From contig CAZXIE010000083.1 in assembly GCA_964640065.1 (NCBI GenBank), positions 1 through 16,287 on the forward strand: a stretch of 16,287 nucleotides of DNA, given 5' to 3'. Positions within the stretch are counted from its first letter, which is position 1. Each line of letters starts with the position of its first letter. Source of the stretch: JAJRXG01 sp964640065 (GTDB taxonomy: Bacteria; Bacteroidota; Bacteroidia; Chitinophagales; Saprospiraceae). Position numbers and translations under genes: made by a program. The notes beneath the pieces were generated by a model, which did no database searches, had not been told where the DNA came from, and saw only the letters and a program-made list of their open reading frames with translations. Below, piece after piece: positions 1 to 7,129 of the stretch.

Positions 1-12
1 GACTCATATACC

Positions 13-1266
13 TCAGTCTTTATCTTCTTCTACGATTCTCTTTTTGATAGAGGTTGTAGTATCAAGGCCATCTAGCACCTCTATATAGATACCGTCTGAC
101 AAGCCTAACTTGACAGCTATCTCTTCATACTCGTTATCACCAACAACTTTCTCGACATACGTACTATCATCACGATAGATCACATCTCTTTCTTGGATAG
201 ATACTACACTATCGCGCTTACTGATGATGACATCACCATTAGCACTATAGCCTGCTCGCAAGAAGATGTCGTCTGGCTGCGCAGTGATGGCGGCTTTGAT
301 CTCAAACTTTACAGTTCCTTCTTCTTCGACTCCTTTGGGTGAGATGAACTCAAGTATGGCGTCTAGTGATACATCTGGGAGCGCTCCTATGCTTAGCTTC
401 AGTGCCATACCTTCAGTTAGCTTTCCGACATCCGACTCATCGACCTTCCCTTCAAATATGATATTATTCATATCTGCAAGTACCGCGATGCTTGTCCCTT
501 CATTGAAGTTGTTGCGTTCTATGACAGAGCTGCCCTCCTCTACTGGCACATCTAAGACCATACCATCTACCGTTGCTACAACTACATTAGATACTTGTCG
601 AGAAGATTTAGTTACACCTTCCTTAAGTAGTTGGAGGTTGTTAGTAGCAGCTTCGAGTTCTTGTTGTCTGATGTCGAGTTCTGTTTTTGCATTGCCTAAT
701 TCATTATTAGAAATCAGGGAAGCATTATCAAGGGTAGTCTTTCGCACATCGAGATCTAATTTTACTCTGTCATATTCTTGCTGAGAGGTGATGCCCTGTT
801 CGAGAAGTTGTCGCTGTCTTTTCTCTTCCGCTTGGGCTAGATCATAGTTACTTTTTGCCTCTTGTACATCCAGGCGCTCTTTGTTCACCTTGGTTTGTCT
901 TTGTAGTTCGCGTCTTGCTTCGTCTACACGGATACGCGCTAGCTCGACATTGGATCTTGCACTATTGATATTGACTTCACTAGGGATCAGTTTGATTCTT
1001 GCTAAGCGATCACCTTTCTTGACTTCTTGACCTGCTTCAACATAGAGTTGATCTACAACACCAGAGACTTGTGGCTTGACATTTACTTCAAGTCGTGGTT
1101 TGATGGATCCGGTGGCGACAGCCTTGTTAAGTATGGTCTTTACCTCGGCTTTCGTAGATCCATATTCGATGGGTCCACCGTCTCCTTGAGAGGTAAAGTA
1201 ATATACTAGTCCACAAGTCAGAACTAGTAGAAATAAACCAACAGCTATAAGACAACCTTTATTCAT
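13..1266 (-). CDS. HlyD/MacA-type periplasmic adaptor of an ABC exporter
   Basis: Membrane-fusion (adaptor) protein of 417 residues that would link the inner-membrane ABC exporter encoded just upstream to an outer-membrane channel. One N-terminal membrane segment is visible at about residues 5-25. It is followed by a first lipoyl/barrel-sandwich half at about 65-92 (Q-V-S-G-V-V-D, then E-A-G-Q-E-V-K-K-G-D), a long Gln/Glu/Arg-rich coiled-coil hairpin at about 95-215, the second lipoyl half at about 228-248 (V-D-G-M-V-L-D-V-P-V-E-E-G) and a beta-barrel and membrane-proximal region to the end. This order is the classic HlyD/MacA/RND-adaptor plan. It is the last visible gene of the minus-strand operon, 45 nt after the second permease; any TolC-type partner lies outside the window. 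The substrate cannot be told from the sequence. ATG start at 1266. Confidence 0.92.
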   Translation of the reverse strand: MNKGCLIAVGLFLLVLTCGLVYYFTSQGDGGPIEYGSTKAEVKTILNKAVATGSIKPRLEVNVKPQVSGVVDQLYVEAGQEVKKGDRLARIKLIPSEVNINSARSNVELARIRVDEARRELQRQTKVNKERLDVQEAKSNYDLAQAEEKRQRQLLEQGITSQQEYDRVKLDLDVRKTTLDNASLISNNELGNAKTELDIRQQELEAATNNLQLLKEGVTKSSRQVSNVVVATVDGMVLDVPVEEGSSVIERNNFNEGTSIAVLADMNNIIFEGKVDESDVGKLTEGMALKLSIGALPDVSLDAILEFISPKGVEEEGTVKFEIKAAITAQPDDIFLRAGYSANGDVIISKRDSVVSIQERDVIYRDDSTYVEKVVGDNEYEEIAVKLGLSDGIYIEVLDGLDTTTSIKKRIVEEDKD

Positions 1267-1311
1267 GGTAATACAATTTGATCGTGTTAGATAATGCGGT
1301 GATCGTTCTCA

Positions 1312-2565
1312 TCATTCGTCTTTTAGGGCTATGACAGGATTTACTTTAGCAGCTTGTAGTGCAGGTATCAAACCTGCCAGGACACCTGCGATCACCAAGA
1401 CAATGACTGCCGTGAGTCCGACGTAGGGATTGACGGTAGGATTATAAAAGTTCTCGGTTTCGATGTCAAACATCTTCATCAAGAAGTCTATCAACCAGAT
1501 TAAAAAGGTCCCTATGCCCATCCCTATAAAGCCCGATAGACCTGTGATGAAAACAGACTCTGTGATGATCATACTGATGATAGAACTGGGCTCAGCACCA
1601 AGTGCTTTACGTATGCCTATTTCTTTCGTTCGCTCTTTGACGATGATGAGCATGATGTTACTGACACCTATGATACCCGCTAGTAAAGTCCCGATCCCTA
1701 CGAACCATAAGAAGAGCTCGATACCGAGAAATAAATTCTGCACCTGCTCAAATCTCTCTTCTCTATTAAAACCTCCCAGACCACTTGGATCATCAGGATG
1801 TATACCTTTTGCCTCTCGTAGCAACGTACGAATCTCTTCCTCCATCTGGGACACCTTATATCCAGGCTTCGTGGAGCAAACCATGTAATCTACTCTGCCA
1901 TCTTCACCAAAGGCTCGAGACATTGTTGTGATGGGGATCGTGGCTGACTCCATATCCTGTCGTGTCCATTCTTTCAGTTCCTCAGGTTCATATACACCAA
2001 CTACTTGGAAGTCTATGCCGGCAACAGTGACATGCTCTCCTATCGGAGATGCATCTCCAAAGAGCACCTTATTAACTGTGCCTCCTAGTACGACGACTTT
2101 CCTTGCAAGATCTATATCTGCTTGATTGATGTATCGACCTTCTTTGATGACCAAGGCTTCTATCTCTGGCATATCTGTGAGCTCTCCTCTGATCTCATAT
2201 GACTCACTTATACTTTTGTATGAGATAGGCCTGTCTCCTATATGATTACGCGGAGCGATCAAATCGACGGAACTGATATTTTCTTTGACAAGGTTCACAT
2301 CGTCCATAGTCAGTCGTATCCTCCTACCTGACTTATAACCTGCATAGGCTAGTGTGGTAGATCCACTCCAGAGGTACATCGAGTTTCTAGCTCCATTACC
2401 AAAGTCTTTGAAGACTCCTCTGCGTAGGCCTTCACCCACACCAAGCAAAAAAACCAACATAAATACTCCCCAGAAAACACCTAGTGCCGTAAGCGCAGTC
2501 CTGAGTTTATTCTTAGCCATCGTCGCTAAGATCTCTTGCCATTTGTCTCTATCCAGTATGCCCAT
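1312..2565 (-). CDS. ABC transporter permease, MacB/FtsX type (second of pair)
   Basis: Integral membrane subunit of 417 residues. It has a short cytoplasmic N-terminus (D-K-W-Q-E-I-L), a membrane segment at about 22-44, a large periplasmic MacB_PCD-like domain to about 280, then three membrane helices typical of FtsX (about 283-307, 330-357 and 378-404). The motif G-V-S-N-I-M-L-I-I-V-K-E-R-T-K-E-I-G-I-R at the third quarter is the conserved coupling region that contacts the ATPase. The ending N-P-V-I-A-L-K-D-E is family-typical. No nucleotide-binding domain is fused, unlike MacB of proteobacteria. Its ATG shares one base with the stop of the preceding permease (TGATG), which indicates translational coupling. 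It is clearly paralogous to that permease, so the pair probably forms a heterodimer. Confidence 0.93.
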   Translation of the reverse strand: MGILDRDKWQEILATMAKNKLRTALTALGVFWGVFMLVFLLGVGEGLRRGVFKDFGNGARNSMYLWSGSTTLAYAGYKSGRRIRLTMDDVNLVKENISSVDLIAPRNHIGDRPISYKSISESYEIRGELTDMPEIEALVIKEGRYINQADIDLARKVVVLGGTVNKVLFGDASPIGEHVTVAGIDFQVVGVYEPEELKEWTRQDMESATIPITTMSRAFGEDGRVDYMVCSTKPGYKVSQMEEEIRTLLREAKGIHPDDPSGLGGFNREERFEQVQNLFLGIELFLWFVGIGTLLAGIIGVSNIMLIIVKERTKEIGIRKALGAEPSSIISMIITESVFITGLSGFIGMGIGTFLIWLIDFLMKMFDIETENFYNPTVNPYVGLTAVIVLVIAGVLAGLIPALQAAKVNPVIALKDE

Positions 2566-3791
2566 CAGTCGCTCTTTATTGCTTCTACTGGATTAATACG
2601 TGCAGCCTTAAGTGCAGGCAGTAATCCTGCTAAGACGCCTGCTATGACTAGCACGAGTGTAGCCACGATGGCTACTCCGATGTTGATCTCAGGCTGTCTG
2701 AAAAATTCTGTTTCTACTCCTTTGAGGCCAGCAAGGACCAAGATGCCTAATCCAAGTCCTACATAACCAGCAACGCCAGTGATGACTAAGGCTTCCATCA
2801 ATATCATCGATATAACTGACTTCGGAGATGCTCCGATGGCCTTTCTTATGCCTATCTCACGTGTCCTATCTTTTACGATGATCAGCATGATGTTACTTAC
2901 TCCGATGACACCTGCGATCATCGAGAAGATACCTACTATCCATATGATCATATTGATCGTAGCTAATAGACTATTAAGTGACTGATACTCTTCGGCAAAG
3001 TTCGATATACGGATAGCCCTTCTATCACCTGGTGATACTATCTTTCTTTCTTCGATGATCTGTCGTGATCGCTGCTCTAACTCTAACATCTGCGGATAGC
3101 TCATATCACCTGCTAGAATAATCAGCTGATCAATCCTTTTATGCGAAGAGTACACTTTCTGTACAGTTGAGATAGGAAGATATACCCTCTTCATGGCCCA
3201 CTCTCCTTCAGTATCTACATAGACACCGATCACCGTATAGACGATCTTATCGATGGTCACTTCCTTCCCTATAGGATCTTCATCACCAAATATTTGTTCT
3301 GCTGCTATCCCTCCAAAGACTGCTACCTTTCGAGTAAGTTCTAAATCTTTTTGGTTGATTAATCTACCGTTGGTAAGCTTAGTGGCTTCGGCTTTTGCAC
3401 CATCTGGATGGATGCCTTGGACTGGATATCTGATAGACTTGTCCTTATAGGTAACCACCTTATCGCCACTTATAAAGTACTTACCACTCATCCCTTCTAT
3501 CTCCTCAAGTTCGTCAAGAAGGAAGTCATAATCTTCGTTATCCAACTTGATCCGACGCCCCTCCTTCAGTCCTCTAAAAGGCTTAGAAGTTCTGCCTGTC
3601 ATGATCCATAGACTGTTGATCGCATCTCCTTCAAACTGGTATGCGATGCCATTATGAAGGCCTCGCCCAGCACCTAGCAATAAGACTAACATGAAGATGC
3701 CCCATGCCACGCCAAATGCAGTGAGCACGGTCCTCAGCTTGTGCTTACCGATAGATAAAAGTATCTCTTGCCACTTATCGAGATCCCACAT
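2565..3791 (-). CDS. ABC transporter permease, MacB/FtsX type (first of pair)
   Basis: Integral membrane subunit of 408 residues with the same plan as its downstream neighbour: cytoplasmic D-K-W-Q-E-I-L-L, first helix at about 20-42, periplasmic domain to about 270, and three C-terminal helices. The coupling motif reads G-V-S-N-I-M-L-I-I-V-K-D-R-T-R-E-I-G-I-R and the C-terminus ends N-P-V-E-A-I-K-S-D. The ATG at 3791 lies one base after the stop of the ATPase gene, and the stop overlaps the next ATG, so the operon is tightly packed. The periplasmic domain differs much more from its partner than the membrane part does, which fits two subunits that arose by duplication and then specialised. Function is inferred as one half of a MacB-like efflux or lipoprotein/lipid-handling exporter. 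Confidence 0.93.
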   Translation of the reverse strand: MWDLDKWQEILLSIGKHKLRTVLTAFGVAWGIFMLVLLLGAGRGLHNGIAYQFEGDAINSLWIMTGRTSKPFRGLKEGRRIKLDNEDYDFLLDELEEIEGMSGKYFISGDKVVTYKDKSIRYPVQGIHPDGAKAEATKLTNGRLINQKDLELTRKVAVFGGIAAEQIFGDEDPIGKEVTIDKIVYTVIGVYVDTEGEWAMKRVYLPISTVQKVYSSHKRIDQLIILAGDMSYPQMLELEQRSRQIIEERKIVSPGDRRAIRISNFAEEYQSLNSLLATINMIIWIVGIFSMIAGVIGVSNIMLIIVKDRTREIGIRKAIGASPKSVISMILMEALVITGVAGYVGLGLGILVLAGLKGVETEFFRQPEINIGVAIVATLVLVIAGVLAGLLPALKAARINPVEAIKSD

Positions 3792-3792
3792 A

Positions 3793-4461
3793 TCAATCGC
3801 TTTCGATAAGTCCGTCTCTTAACCTGATCACTCTCTCGGTGAGCGCTGCTATATCATCTTCGTGAGTTACGATAACTGTGGTGATACCTTGGTCATTGAC
3901 CTCGGCAAATAGGTCCATTACTTCACCCGAAGTGGTACTATCTAGCGCCCCTGTCGGTTCATCGGCGAGGATGACCTTCGGTTGAGTGATGAGAGCTCTA
4001 GCGATAGACACACGTTGTTGCTGTCCTCCTGACATCTGATTAGGATAGTGATCGGACCAGTCGGCCAGTCCTACTTTCTCGAGGTAGCTGTGGGCTATCT
4101 TGATCCTTTCTTTTCGCGGTACTTTTTGATAGTAGAGAGGTAAGGCTACATTCTCCACAGCCGTCTTGAAAGAGAGCAGATTAAATGACTGGAAGACAAA
4201 ACCGATGTGTTGGTTACGCAGTCTTGCAGCCTCTTTTTCGCTTAGCTGACTATTGACAAGCTGGTCGCCTAGTTTGTATTGGCCTTCATCGTATTCGTCG
4301 AGGATGCCAAGAATGTTGAGTAAGGTAGACTTGCCTGATCCCGAGGAGCCCATAATCGATACAAAGGCTCCTTCCTTGATCTCTATGTCGATACCCTTGA
4401 GGACATGCAGACTTTGCGTGCCCATCTGATAGCTCTTCTGTATACCTCGCAGTGATATCAT
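3793..4461 (-). CDS. ABC transporter ATP-binding protein, MacB/LolD family
   Basis: Soluble ATPase of 222 residues that powers the two permeases downstream. All nucleotide-binding motifs are intact: Walker A G-S-S-G-S-G-K-S-T at residues 38-46, a Q-loop in F-V-F-Q-S-F-N-L-L, the signature M-S-G-G-Q-Q-Q-R, Walker B V-I-L-A-D-E-P-T-G-A-L-D and the H-loop T-H-E. The spacing and the P-T-G-A-L-D box are those of the LolD/MacB/FtsE subfamily. Length is normal for a stand-alone subunit. It is the first gene of the exporter operon, with ATG at 4461 about 110 nt downstream of the terminator of the previous gene, so the operon promoter should lie in 4462-4571. Confidence 0.96.
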   Translation of the reverse strand: MISLRGIQKSYQMGTQSLHVLKGIDIEIKEGAFVSIMGSSGSGKSTLLNILGILDEYDEGQYKLGDQLVNSQLSEKEAARLRNQHIGFVFQSFNLLSFKTAVENVALPLYYQKVPRKERIKIAHSYLEKVGLADWSDHYPNQMSGGQQQRVSIARALITQPKVILADEPTGALDSTTSGEVMDLFAEVNDQGITTVIVTHEDDIAALTERVIRLRDGLIESD

Positions 4462-4468
4462 CTATGTC

Positions 4469-4502
4469 ACTTTCGTAAATATTTCCTAGATATGATAACA
4501 AA
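4469..4502 (-). promoter_or_regulatory. Possible promoter of the ABC exporter operon
   Basis: Reading the minus strand, TTTG (4499-4502) is followed after 17 nt by TATTTACG (4474-4481), a loose match to the Bacteroidota -33/-7 pattern TTTG-N17-20-TAnnTTTG. A start site just downstream would leave a leader of only about 8 nt before the ATPase ATG. The -7-like element overlaps one copy of the dispersed 12-mer ATTTACRRAAGT (4469-4480). The match is imperfect and unsupported by any transcript data. Confidence 0.25.
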
Positions 4503-4571
4503 GGAAAGCTTAGAAGTTGATACCTCCGACTTTAATCGATGAATCTCAAAAAGCATCAGATAAACGCCTCT

Positions 4572-4607
4572 AAAAAAAGATGCCCGACACCATAAGTGCC
4601 GAGCATC
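4572..4607 (-). terminator. Rho-independent terminator of the Tyr/Arg-rich protein gene
   Basis: On the minus strand the sequence is GATGCTCGGCAC, loop TTATG, then GTGTCGGGCATC followed directly by seven T (4572-4578). The 12-bp stem (4579-4590 with 4596-4607) has two G-U wobbles and no mismatch. It starts 13 nt after the stop codon of the gene at 4620-5294, and there is no T-run in the plus direction, so it acts on minus-strand transcripts only and separates that gene from the ABC operon. Confidence 0.92.
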
Positions 4608-4619
4608 ATCAACGTCATC

Positions 4620-5294
4620 TTATCTTCTTCGATATCTTCGATTCCTTCGTCCGTCGTAACTTCTCCAGCGGAGAGAGTTACCTCTGAAGTAGTATCGATT
4701 ACCTCGTCTATCCCTAAAGTAATTACGATAAGGTCTGTAGTAAGTCCAGGAGTTGCCATACCTCGCTCGGAATCCGCTGCGATATCGTTCGATACGGATG
4801 CCGTACCCTCCGCGATCGTAACTATTCCAACTGCCGCAGTATGAGCTTACTGGAGCACAGTACTGACTCCCAGAGTTATAGTTGCTGTAGGAGTTGTTGT
4901 AGGATCCTCCATATCCATCACCACCATATGATGTAGTTGGATAACTATAGTCATCTGACCTATAGCTTCTGTTAGAGGCTCCGCGCTCTCTATAGAGTTG
5001 GATACTACCACGATTACCATTACGATATTCGATTTGATTATAACCGCGAGATATAATCGCGCGACCATCATAGTCATCGAATACGCCGTTACCAAGGTAT
5101 TTGTACTCTCGCCACTTAGGAAGCAAGCCACCATGCTGTTTGACTCGCAGTCCGTACTCGGAGTTTTTGATCTCTAAGGTGGTATTAGTGTACTCGTCGT
5201 ACCAATATCCATAGAGATCATCAGAGACACTATCTGCACATAGTAAAAAAGTAGGTATCAAGGCTAGCATGATTGTGATTTTCATAGCTCTCAT
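4620..5294 (-). CDS. Exported Tyr/Gly/Arg-rich protein of unknown function
   Basis: A 224-residue protein I do not recognise. It begins with a signal peptide (hydrophobic core M-L-A-L-I-P-T-F-L-L), so it is exported. The start may be the ATG at 5294 or the ATG three codons on at 5285; the latter gives a cleaner signal peptide (M-K-I-T-I-M-L). Residues about 20-105 look like a small beta-rich domain (L-Y-G-Y-W-Y-D-E-Y). A Ser/Tyr/Gly/Asn-rich low-complexity linker follows at about 110-145, holding the only close Cys pair (Y-C-A-P-V-S-S-Y-C). The last 66 residues contain 22 Arg and 12 Tyr but no Lys, and end R-R-Y-R-R-R. The strongly basic aromatic tail could bind a polyanion such as extracellular DNA or acidic polysaccharide, but this is only a guess. 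It is a single-gene unit with its own terminator, divergent from the DUF6265 gene. Confidence 0.8.
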   Translation of the reverse strand: MRAMKITIMLALIPTFLLCADSVSDDLYGYWYDEYTNTTLEIKNSEYGLRVKQHGGLLPKWREYKYLGNGVFDDYDGRAIISRGYNQIEYRNGNRGSIQLYRERGASNRSYRSDDYSYPTTSYGGDGYGGSYNNSYSNYNSGSQYCAPVSSYCGSWNSYDRGGYGIRIERYRSGFRARYGNSWTYYRPYRNYFRDRRGNRYYFRGNSLRWRSYDGRRNRRYRRR

Positions 5295-5397
5295 AATTGC
5301 TAGATTTTGAGTGTGAACAATGTGTTTTCGTTACTGTGTCGAAACTCTATATAAAAGATGTTAATGGGCACATGGATGTAGTTAAGGTCTTGTCAAG

Positions 5398-5423
5398 ATC
5401 CATTAACAACCTTGTTAATGGAT
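5398..5423. promoter_or_regulatory. Perfect 12+12 bp palindrome, probable operator
   Basis: Arms ATCCATTAACAA (5398-5409) and TTGTTAATGGAT (5412-5423) are exact reverse complements around a 2-bp centre. The inner word GTTAATGG occurs once more at 5360-5367, and a smaller palindrome TCTTG-T-CAAGA (5388-5398) abuts the left end. It sits 25 bp before the ATG at 5448 in the 153-bp divergent region, where a dimeric transcription factor could control either direction. No T-run follows, so a terminator is unlikely. ATGGAT at 5372-5377 could also pair with the left arm in RNA. Confidence 0.55.
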
Positions 5424-5435
5424 TAACATTTATTT

Positions 5436-5443
5436 TAACTTGG
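5436..5443 (+). promoter_or_regulatory. Possible -7 element before the DUF6265 gene
   Basis: TAACTTGG matches the Bacteroidota -7 pattern TAnnTTTG at all but one fixed position. It ends only 4 nt before the ATG at 5448, which would imply a leaderless or nearly leaderless transcript. The preceding palindrome would then overlap the -33 region, a natural place for a repressor. No good TTTG lies at the expected distance (a TTG is at 5412-5414), so confidence is low. Confidence 0.2.
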
Positions 5444-5447
5444 GACT

Positions 5448-5966
5448 ATGAAACTTGCAAAAGCCCTTTATATACTGGCTTTCTTGGTCACGACAAGCTG
5501 TCTTTTTGGACAAGGAGAAAGAGTACATACCAAAGTGCTACCAGAAGGAAGCTCCTCACCTACAGCTTCTATCGAAGATGTAGCATGGATCGAAGGGCAC
5601 TGGTTAGGAGAAGCATTTGGCGGTATAGCTGAAGAGATATGGTCAACACCTGCTGCTGGAACTATGATGGCTTCATTCAGGTTGATAGATGGGGAAGACA
5701 TCGCCTTCTATGAGTTTATCATCATCCGAGAAGTCGACAGTACACTGACGATGCAGCTCAAACATTTTGACAATGCCTTGAGAGGATGGGAAGAAAAGGA
5801 GGAGTCTGTAGAATTTCCACTTGTCGCTCTCACCGAAGACGCTGCCTACTTCGAAGGTCTTACCTTCATAAAAAATGGACCTGATGAGATGACAGTTATA
5901 GTTCTCATCAGCAAAGAAGACGGCATCAACGAAGTTACATTTGCTTACAAAAGAAAAGAATCTTGA
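5448..5966 (+). CDS. Exported DUF6265-like protein
   Basis: A 172-residue protein with an N-terminal signal peptide (about 1-22, ending L-F-G-Q). A lipoprotein site at Cys18 is less likely because T-T-S-C lacks the usual aliphatic residue at -3. The body matches the pattern I know from DUF6265 proteins: W-I-E-G-H-W-L-G-E at about 47-55, then E-E-I-W-S-T-P-A-A-G-T-M-M-A-S-F-R, and later F-Y-E-F-I-I-I-R-E, L-K-H-F and F-E-G-L-T-F-I-K-N-G. The family is a single lipocalin-like beta-barrel of unknown role, usually around 150-170 residues, so this copy is full length. It is first in a two-gene plus-strand unit: its TGA overlaps the TTG start of the next exported protein. It is preceded by a palindromic operator-like site, so it may be regulated. 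Confidence 0.78.
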   Translation: MKLAKALYILAFLVTTSCLFGQGERVHTKVLPEGSSSPTASIEDVAWIEGHWLGEAFGGIAEEIWSTPAAGTMMASFRLIDGEDIAFYEFIIIREVDSTLTMQLKHFDNALRGWEEKEESVEFPLVALTEDAAYFEGLTFIKNGPDEMTVIVLISKEDGINEVTFAYKRKES

Positions 5967-7123
5967 GATCTCTACTATTCATCTTACTGCTAGTCACTAG
6001 CCTTTGCACAGAAGGACTCTTAGCACAACAAAGTCTGCTAGATGCAGACCCTAGTAAAACTTCCTACAAGAAGGCTGTCAAGCGAGCAAGAGATGCACGT
6101 GTACCCATACTTGCCATCTTATACTCTGAAGATCAACCTACAGGCATCACCAATGAGTTTTCAGGTCTTAACGAGCTCATCATCGGCCATGGCTACATAC
6201 CGATCGTCATAGACTGGTCTAGATCACCTAATAAAGCTCCACAGAGAAAAGTCCAAAATGTATCCAATCAGATGTGGTTACTGATACATTATGATGGAGC
6301 GATCTACAGCGCTTATAAAAACATCAACTCTAACGAACAACTAGAACAAGTACTGACGTCTGAGAAAAAGACATTTACGAAAGTGGACGAAGCTTTTATA
6401 ACACAAAAGGAATCCAACAATCCTGCTGATGTCCTGACATATGCTCAAGTTATCTCAGAGTCCTACGAATCATTTAAAGCCAATGATATCGTGGACGACT
6501 ACTTAAAGCGCGTCAGCCCGAATCAGATAGATCCTCAGTCGTTACAAAAGATCGTGCGCATATCCTCATCACGACCTACTACCTCGCGAGTCTACAAACT
6601 CCTCAAAGTCAAAAGTGATCAAGCATCACGAGTAGTCGGAAGAGACACTGTGCTCAATCTGCAAACTTCATATATCAAGAGGGACCTACGTAATAGAGGT
6701 TTGCTAGATCCATATAATGTCTGGCAGAGATACGAGAATGAGTTGGGGTATGAAGCTGATAGTCTATATCGATTATTTGCATTAGACTTTTTGCGCCAAC
6801 CTCCTATCGATCAAGAGATGCTTTATAATGAAGCTTTTGATTATGTGAACATCTATCCTGACTCGCCATGGAGATTTCTGAATAATCAATATTCGCTAGT
6901 CGTGCCTAATACTACCAAGAAAGAAGATCTAGAGATATTGCTAGAGCTCATAAGCTATCAGGTGTCTCGGGATCCATCATATAGACAAATGGACATGAAG
7001 GCCTACCTTCTATATAAGCTCGGTTTTAAAGAAAGAGGACTCTCTCTAGTGCAAGAAGTCATGAGAGACGCTAAGTCTAAAGGAGTTGCTTACGACTCGT
7101 TGATCAAAACGCTAAATAAGTAG
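5963..7123 (+). CDS. Exported protein with a thioredoxin-like N-terminus, TTG start
   Basis: A 386-residue protein without a family I can name with certainty. The start is a TTG at 5963 overlapping the previous stop (TTGA). It is chosen because it gives a perfect signal peptide (M-R-S-L-L-F-I-L-L-L-V ending L-L-A-Q) and no in-frame ATG comes before about residue 105. Residues about 30-140 resemble the thioredoxin-like fold of periplasmic proteins: K-K-A-V-K-R-A-R-D-A-R-V-P-I-L-A-I-L-Y-S, then a strand I-P-I-V-I-D-W. The redox C-x-x-C site is replaced by S-E-D-Q and the mature protein has no cysteine, so it cannot be a disulfide enzyme. The rest (about 150-386) is mostly helical, possibly repeat-like. 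It is translationally coupled to the DUF6265 protein, which suggests joint function in the envelope. Confidence 0.72.
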   Translation: MRSLLFILLLVTSLCTEGLLAQQSLLDADPSKTSYKKAVKRARDARVPILAILYSEDQPTGITNEFSGLNELIIGHGYIPIVIDWSRSPNKAPQRKVQNVSNQMWLLIHYDGAIYSAYKNINSNEQLEQVLTSEKKTFTKVDEAFITQKESNNPADVLTYAQVISESYESFKANDIVDDYLKRVSPNQIDPQSLQKIVRISSSRPTTSRVYKLLKVKSDQASRVVGRDTVLNLQTSYIKRDLRNRGLLDPYNVWQRYENELGYEADSLYRLFALDFLRQPPIDQEMLYNEAFDYVNIYPDSPWRFLNNQYSLVVPNTTKKEDLEILLELISYQVSRDPSYRQMDMKAYLLYKLGFKERGLSLVQEVMRDAKSKGVAYDSLIKTLNK

Positions 7124-7129
7124 ATCAGC

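Noticed and set aside
266..784. Open frame of 172 codons on the plus strand
   Set aside because: Lies wholly antisense to the adaptor gene, has a Ser/Thr-rich shadow composition and no domain; the minus-strand gene explains the open frame.
4286..4501. Small minus-strand frame overlapping the start of the ATPase gene
   Set aside because: Its sequence is an out-of-frame reading of the ATPase Walker A region; no independent features.
5390..5395. TTGACA on the minus strand as a sigma-70 -35 box for the Tyr/Arg-rich gene
   Set aside because: No matching -10 box at the right distance, and the organism appears to be a Bacteroidota member with a different promoter consensus.
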